A stretch of 9,061 nucleotides of DNA from DATHYU01 sp033722675 (GTDB lineage Bacteria > Actinomycetota > Acidimicrobiia > Spongiisociales > UBA11373). The translations under genes were made by a program, and so were the position numbers. Below the pieces are notes generated by a model. It searched no databases and was not told the origin of the DNA. It saw only the letters and a list, made by a program, of their open reading frames with translations. Numbering within the stretch: the stretch's first letter is position 1; the number at the start of each line of letters is the position of its first letter. The stretch spans positions 1 through 9,061 of the forward strand of contig JAWVYO010000093.1 in NCBI GenBank assembly GCA_033722675.1, read 5' to 3'. Below, piece by piece: positions 5,611-9,061 of the stretch.

Positions 5611-6756
5611 TCAGGCGGGGGCGTCGGCCCGTTCGAGCTGCTCCATGAGGACGGCGATCCGCGCCGTGCAGGTCTCGTCCTGGGCGGGGGGCACGAGCCG
5701 GATGATCTCGGCAGCGATCTCGGTGAATGCCCTCCCGGCGGGGGTGGTGGGATCGGCGACCACGACGGGCGCGCCCTCGTCGCCGCCCTCCACGACGGTG
5801 GGATCGAGGGGGACGCGGCCCACGAGGGGCACCCCGAGTTCGTCGGCGAGCGCCTGTCCGCCCCCGGACCCGAACAGGTCGAAGTGCTGGCCGTCGGGCG
5901 TGGTGAACCCGGACATGTTCTCGATGACGCCGACGACGGGGAGGTAGGACCGGCGGGCCATGTCGGCGACCCGGGCGGCGACCTTCTGTGCGGCCTTCTG
6001 CGGCGTCGTCACCACCACCATCTCGGCCTGGGGCAACAGCCGGGCGAGCGCCATCTGGATGTCGCCGGTACCCGGCGGCATGTCCATGACGAGGTAGTCG
6101 AGGTCGGGGTCCCAGGCCACGTCCTTGAGGAACTGTTCCAGCGCCTTCGTGAGCATCAGGCCGCGCCACATGAGGGCCTTGTCCTCGTCGTCCACGAGCA
6201 GCCCCGTCGACACCAGCTGGATGCCCTGCGCCTCCGCCGGGCGAATCCTGCGGTCCTCGCCGGCCACGAGGCGGTCGTCGGCGCCCAGCATCCGCGGGAT
6301 GGAGAAGCCCCAGATGTCGGCGTCCAGCAGTCCGACGCGGAAACCCACCGACGACAGCGCCAGCGCGAGATTCGTGCTCACCGACGACTTCCCCACGCCG
6401 CCCTTGCCGCTGCCCACGGCGATGACACGCGTCGTCGGGCTCACCCGGGTCGGCTCGGCGTCCTCACGGGCCCGCCGGCGGGCGACCGACATGAGCTCCG
6501 ACCGCTGCCGGGAGGTCATGGCCGTGACCTGCACGACGGTGTCGTCGACGCCCGACAGCGCATTCACCTTGCGCACCACGTCGTTCTCGATCTGGTCGCG
6601 CATGGGGCAGGCGGCGATGGTGAGGGCCAGATGGATCGTGGCGATGCCGTCGACCAGCTCGATCTCGGGGACCATGCCCAGTTCGACGACGTCGCCGCCC
6701 AGTTCCGGATCGACGACGCCCCGCAGCGCCGAACGGATGTCCTCGATGGTCGCCAT
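5611..6756 (-). CDS. mrp: Mrp/ApbC-family Fe-S cluster carrier P-loop ATPase
   Basis: Cytoplasmic ATPase thought to hold and transfer Fe-S clusters to apoproteins. The protein is 381 residues. The N-terminal DUF59/MIP18 domain (about 1-85) has VVDPELGGDVVELGMV and TIAACPMRDQIE with C50. The Mrp/NBP35 ATPase domain (from about 110) has the deviant Walker A GSGKGGVGKS (115-124), LLDADIWGFS (143-152) and DMPPGTGD (225-232). The CxxC usual after VIENMS is absent: residues 279-296 read ENMSGFTTPDGQHFDLFG. As I recall, actinobacterial Mrp proteins share this feature, so it need not mean loss of function; C50 and C363 are the only cysteines. I chose ATG 6756, where DUF59 begins; a GTG at 6768 would add four residues. 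It is divergent from an A-type Fe-S carrier gene, which supports the role. Confidence 0.93.
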   Translation of the reverse strand: MATIEDIRSALRGVVDPELGGDVVELGMVPEIELVDGIATIHLALTIAACPMRDQIENDVVRKVNALSGVDDTVVQVTAMTSRQRSELMSVARRRAREDAEPTRVSPTTRVIAVGSGKGGVGKSSVSTNLALALSSVGFRVGLLDADIWGFSIPRMLGADDRLVAGEDRRIRPAEAQGIQLVSTGLLVDDEDKALMWRGLMLTKALEQFLKDVAWDPDLDYLVMDMPPGTGDIQMALARLLPQAEMVVVTTPQKAAQKVAARVADMARRSYLPVVGVIENMSGFTTPDGQHFDLFGSGGGQALADELGVPLVGRVPLDPTVVEGGDEGAPVVVADPTTPAGRAFTEIAAEIIRLVPPAQDETCTARIAVLMEQLERADAPA

Positions 6757-6783
6757 GGCGATTTCCACTATGGCCGTATGAGA

Positions 6784-6789
6784 AACCTA
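6784..6789 (-). promoter_or_regulatory. Possible -10 box of mrp (TAGGTT)
   Basis: Read on the minus strand, TAGGTT lies 27 bases before the mrp ATG at 6756, in an AT-richer patch (about 6760-6800) that stands out from its GC-rich surroundings. A weak GGAA at about 8 bases before the ATG is the only ribosome binding candidate. No -35 box is evident, so this is tentative. Confidence 0.25.
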
Positions 6790-6813
6790 CTCCAAAAGGC
6801 GAGGGCCCCCCGG

Positions 6814-6819
6814 TATACT
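6814..6819 (+). promoter_or_regulatory. Putative -10 box of the ErpA-type gene (TATACT)
   Basis: TATACT is a near-perfect -10 hexamer in very GC-rich DNA. It predicts a transcription start near 6826 and a leader of about 27 bases carrying AGGAG at 6841-6845, seven bases before the ATG at 6853. The -35 region is not recognisable. The bases after it, CCGCC, match those after the TAGACT box at 4484. Confidence 0.55.
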
Positions 6820-6852
6820 CCGCCTCCCCCCAGCCGGACCAGGAGACCGTCG

Positions 6853-7212
6853 ATGCAGAGCATCTCGATCACGCCACGGGCGGCCCAGCCCCGGGTCACC
6901 CTGACGTCCGCGGCCGCGTCCAAGGTCGCCGAACTCATCGAGCGCGAGGACGACGACTCGCTCATGCTGCGCCTCGGGGTCCGCCCCGGCGGCTGCTCGG
7001 GCTTCTCGTACGAGATGTACTTCGACAGCACCACCGACGAGTCCGACATCGTGGAGGAGTTCGAGGGCGTCCGCCTCGCCGTGGACCCCCAGAGCATGGA
7101 GATGCTGAAGGGCGCGGAGGTGGATTACCGCGACGGGCTCCAGGGCGCCGGGTTCCACATCTCGAACCCGAACGTGCAGCGGTCCTGCGGCTGCGGCAAC
7201 AGCTTCTCCTGA
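6853..7212 (+). CDS. erpA: HesB/IscA/ErpA-family A-type iron-sulfur carrier
   Basis: Small cytoplasmic carrier that receives Fe-S clusters and inserts them into target enzymes. It has 119 residues, typical of the family. The three ligand cysteines are present: C48 in RPGGCSGFSY, and C112 and C114 in the C-terminal SCGCGNSF. LTSAAASKVAELI near the start and GAGFHISNPN before the last cysteines are also family hallmarks. The start is ATG 6853, preceded by AGGAG with a 7-base spacer; the frame stays open far upstream into the antisense of mrp, but nothing there looks coding. It is divergent from mrp. Assignment to ErpA rather than IscA or another A-type protein rests on general likeness and the absence of neighbouring isc or suf genes here, and is the less certain part. 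Confidence 0.9.
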   Translation: MQSISITPRAAQPRVTLTSAAASKVAELIEREDDDSLMLRLGVRPGGCSGFSYEMYFDSTTDESDIVEEFEGVRLAVDPQSMEMLKGAEVDYRDGLQGAGFHISNPNVQRSCGCGNSFS

Positions 7213-7230
7213 CCCCCGTCCGACCCGCGT

Positions 7231-7255
7231 GAACCCGCCCGTGACGGGCGGGTTC
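7231..7255 (+). terminator. Strong hairpin after the A-type carrier gene
   Basis: GAACCCGCCCG (7231-7241) and CGGGCGGGTTC (7245-7255) form a perfect 11-bp stem with a TGA triloop, starting 19 bases after the stop codon. No U-tract follows, which is common for actinobacterial terminators. Its position between the carrier gene and the next promoter fits a terminator. Confidence 0.75.
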
Positions 7256-7294
7256 CGTCGCGTCGGGGCCGGCACGGACCCGGCAGGCCCCGAG

Positions 7295-7300
7295 TACCCT
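7295..7300 (+). promoter_or_regulatory. Putative -10 box of the ridA-ALDH7 operon (TACCCT)
   Basis: TACCCT lies 26 bases before the ridA ATG, between the hairpin at 7231-7255 and the gene. The predicted leader of about 20 bases carries GAGGAG at 7317-7322, four bases before the ATG. A similar TACCCTCGG occurs at 4447. No -35 box is visible. Confidence 0.35.
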
Positions 7301-7326
7301 CGGAGGGACCTGACCCGAGGAGCCGC

Positions 7327-7707
7327 ATGCCCAAGTCCGTGCCCCCCATCACCAACGGCCCCAAGCCCATCGGCGCCTACAACGTCGCCGTCGAGGCCGG
7401 TGGGCTCGTGTTCATCTCCGGGCAGATCCCGATCGATCCGCAGACGAACGAGAAGGTCGAGGGGGACGTCGCCGTCCAGGCAGAGCGCGTACTCGAGAAC
7501 ATCGGGCTCGTCCTCGGCGACCTCGGACTGGGCTACGAGGACGTCGTCAAGACCACGATCTTCCTCGCCGACATCGCCGACTTCCCCGTCGTGAACGAGC
7601 TCTATGCCCGCTACGTCGGGGACGTCCCGCCGGCCCGCTCGACGATCCAGGCCGGGGCCCTGCCCGGCGGGTTCCTCGTCGAGATCGAGGCCATCGCCGC
7701 CCGCTGA
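7327..7707 (+). CDS. ridA: RidA family protein (enamine/imine deaminase)
   Basis: RidA hydrolyses reactive enamine/imine intermediates, such as 2-aminoacrylate released by PLP enzymes, to the keto acid and ammonia. The protein is 126 residues, the family norm (E. coli 128), and works as a trimer in the cytoplasm. Signatures: GAYNVAV with Y18, FISGQIPIDP (29-38), VVKTTIFLADIADF (73-86), and PPARSTIQAGALP with R104, the residue equivalent to E. coli R105 that binds the substrate carboxylate, followed by VEIEAIA with E119. All the residues expected for an active RidA are therefore present. The start is ATG 7327. The stop lies 17 bases before the ALDH7 gene, so they are probably co-transcribed. 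This suggests it clears an imine made in the same pathway, which is inference. Confidence 0.93.
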   Translation: MPKSVPPITNGPKPIGAYNVAVEAGGLVFISGQIPIDPQTNEKVEGDVAVQAERVLENIGLVLGDLGLGYEDVVKTTIFLADIADFPVVNELYARYVGDVPPARSTIQAGALPGGFLVEIEAIAAR

Positions 7708-7724
7708 ACCGAAGGAGTCACGCC

Positions 7725-9061
7725 ATGACCATGACGAAGGACGAGATCTTCTCGGCCCTCGGCCTCGACATCGAGGGTTCCGGGGTATACGCCGGGGGCT
7801 GGCTCGATCCCTCCGGCGGGGTCCTCGAGGTCGAGAACCCCGCCCGGGCCGAGGTCGTCGCCCGGGTCCACCAGGCCTCCGAGCACGACTACGAACGCGT
7901 CGTCGAGTCGTCGCAGGAGACCTTCGAACGCTGGCGTGTGTACCCGGCGCCCAAGCGGGGCGAGTTCGTGCGCGAGATCGGCAACGCCCTTCGGAAGCAC
8001 AAAGAGGCGCTCGGCGCGCTCATCGCCCTCGAGAACGGCAAGATCGCCGCCGAGGGCGAGGGCGAGGTCCAGGAGATGATCGACATCGCCGACTTCGCCG
8101 TCGGCCTGTCCCGCCAGCTCTACGGCCTCACCATGGCCTCGGAGCGCCCCGAGCATCGGATGTTCGAGCAGTGGCACCCGCTCGGGCCCGTGGGCGTGAT
8201 CACCGCCTTCAACTTCCCCGCCGCGGTCTGGTCGTGGAACGCCCTGATCGGCGCCGTCTGCGGCGACACGATCGTGTGGAAGCCCTCCTCCAAGACACCG
8301 CTCACCGCCATCGCCATCACCCGGATCGTCGAGTCGGTCATGGAGGGCTCGGGCTTCGAGGGCGTCTTCAACCTGGTCGTCGGCCGCGGACGCGAGGTGG
8401 GCGACCGCCTCATCAACGACCGGCGCTTCCCGCTCATCTCCGCCACCGGCTCCTGCGCCATGGGGGAGAAGGTCGGCGTGGCCGTGGCCGCCCGCCTCGG
8501 GCGTTCGCTGCTGGAGCTCGGTGGGAACAACGCGGTGATCGTCCTCGACGACGCCGATCCCGAGATGGTGACCCGGGCCGTGCTGTTCGGTGCCGTGGGC
8601 ACCGCCGGCCAGCGGTGCACCAGCATCCGCCGGATGATCGTCGAGCCCGGCATCAAGACCGAGGTGGTCGACCGGCTCGTCGAGGCGTACCGGCAGGTGC
8701 GCATCGGCGACCCCCTCGACCCCGACACCCTCATGGGACCGCTCATCGACGAGCAGGCGGTCCACACCATGCTGACCGCCGTGTCCGAGGCCGAGCGTCA
8801 GGGCGGCAAGGTGCTCGTCGGCGGCTCCGCCGTGGAGGTCGAGGGCCTGGAGGGGTACTTCGTCGAGCCGACGATCATCGAGATCGGTCGTGACGCGCCG
8901 ATCGTCCAGGAGGAGACCTTCGCCCCGATCCTCTACGTGATCGAGGCCGAGGGAGTGGAGGACGCCATCTCGGTCCAGAACGGGGTCCGTCAGGGGCTCT
9001 CGTCGGCGATCTTCACGAACTCGCTCCGGGACGCCGAGACGTTCCTCTCTCCCGCCGGGTC
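7725..9061 (+). CDS. amaB: ALDH7-family aldehyde dehydrogenase (alpha-aminoadipate semialdehyde / L-piperideine-6-carboxylate dehydrogenase), 3' end cut
   Basis: NAD-dependent oxidation of alpha-aminoadipate semialdehyde, in equilibrium with the cyclic imine piperideine-6-carboxylate, to alpha-aminoadipate in lysine degradation. 445 codons are present of an expected 500 or so. It reads like human antiquitin (ALDH7A1) throughout: PAPKRGEFVREIG (74-86), EVQEMIDIADFAVGLSR (114-130), ITAFNFP (159-165, N163), WKPSS (K186), LLELGGNN with general base E264, and GTAGQRCTS with nucleophile C298. E117 and R297 correspond to ALDH7A1 residues 121 and 301, and F164 and W171 to part of its aromatic box, which supports the amino-acid semialdehyde substrate. 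The start is ATG 7725, with AAGGAG seven bases upstream; a second ATG is two codons on. The C-terminal anchor loop is off the edge. Bacterial counterparts are AmaB and Pcd; the symbol is by family only. Confidence 0.9.
   Translation, partial: MTMTKDEIFSALGLDIEGSGVYAGGWLDPSGGVLEVENPARAEVVARVHQASEHDYERVVESSQETFERWRVYPAPKRGEFVREIGNALRKHKEALGALIALENGKIAAEGEGEVQEMIDIADFAVGLSRQLYGLTMASERPEHRMFEQWHPLGPVGVITAFNFPAAVWSWNALIGAVCGDTIVWKPSSKTPLTAIAITRIVESVMEGSGFEGVFNLVVGRGREVGDRLINDRRFPLISATGSCAMGEKVGVAVAARLGRSLLELGGNNAVIVLDDADPEMVTRAVLFGAVGTAGQRCTSIRRMIVEPGIKTEVVDRLVEAYRQVRIGDPLDPDTLMGPLIDEQAVHTMLTAVSEAERQGGKVLVGGSAVEVEGLEGYFVEPTIIEIGRDAPIVQEETFAPILYVIEAEGVEDAISVQNGVRQGLSSAIFTNSLRDAETFLSPAG

Noticed and set aside
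6769..6780. Near-palindrome TATGGCCGTA between mrp and the carrier gene
   Set aside because: Symmetry is imperfect and short, and flanking bases do not extend it.
5884..6852. In-frame upstream extension of the A-type carrier gene into the mrp region
   Set aside because: The frame is open only by composition. The ATG at 6853 has a good Shine-Dalgarno sequence, a -10 box upstream and the right family length.
7231..7255. Hairpin as an attenuator or riboswitch for ridA
   Set aside because: It lies 40 bases upstream of the likely ridA -10 box and just after the previous stop, so a terminator is the simpler reading.
7611..8765. Minus-strand open frame of 384 codons under the ALDH7 gene
   Set aside because: Composition is typical of an antisense frame in high-GC DNA, with no motif. 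The plus-strand ALDH7 reading is unambiguous.

Overview
High-GC window with strong G/C third-position codon bias, frequent GTG starts and tightly packed genes: an actinobacterial chromosome. The Thr-rich linker of a secreted M23 peptidase, the actinobacterial-type Mrp without a CxxC motif and the TANNNT-type -10 boxes fit this. A lineage near Acidimicrobiia is my guess and was not tested. There are no insertion sequences, phage genes, CRISPR arrays, tRNAs or rRNAs. No gap between genes exceeds about 115 bases, so this is compact housekeeping and metabolic sequence rather than an obvious island.

Layout. (1) Minus strand, 1-1550: selA and the 5' end of selB, overlapping by 13 bases, the core of selenocysteine insertion. 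(2) Plus strand, 1634-4430: a NUDT19-like NUDIX hydrolase, a LACTB2-like metallo-beta-lactamase-fold hydrolase and a secreted coiled-coil/M23 peptidase, joined by two GTGA stop/start overlaps. (3) Plus strand, 4507-5607: a second secreted coiled-coil/M23 peptidase, a tandem paralogue with its own likely promoter. (4) Minus strand, 5611-6756: the Fe-S scaffold/carrier ATPase Mrp. Divergent from it on the plus strand, 6853-7212, is an ErpA/IscA-type Fe-S carrier followed by a strong hairpin. (5) Plus strand, 7327 to the right edge: RidA and, 17 bases on, an ALDH7-family aldehyde dehydrogenase (alpha-aminoadipate semialdehyde/piperideine-6-carboxylate type), cut by the window end.

How the genes work together. 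SelA and SelB make Sec-tRNA and deliver it to the ribosome. Mrp and the A-type carrier are a divergent Fe-S pair. RidA next to ALDH7 suggests imine/enamine handling around lysine catabolism. The two M23 proteins look like cell-wall hydrolases with a regulatory coiled coil of the PcsB/EnvC kind. Nothing here is clearly a new system. The most distinctive points are the tandem M23 pair, with different linkers but an identically spaced Cys pair in each catalytic domain; a back-to-back promoter between selA and the NUDIX gene in which the same 12-base element sits 6-8 bases before both start codons, consistent with leaderless mRNAs; and the RidA-ALDH7 pairing.
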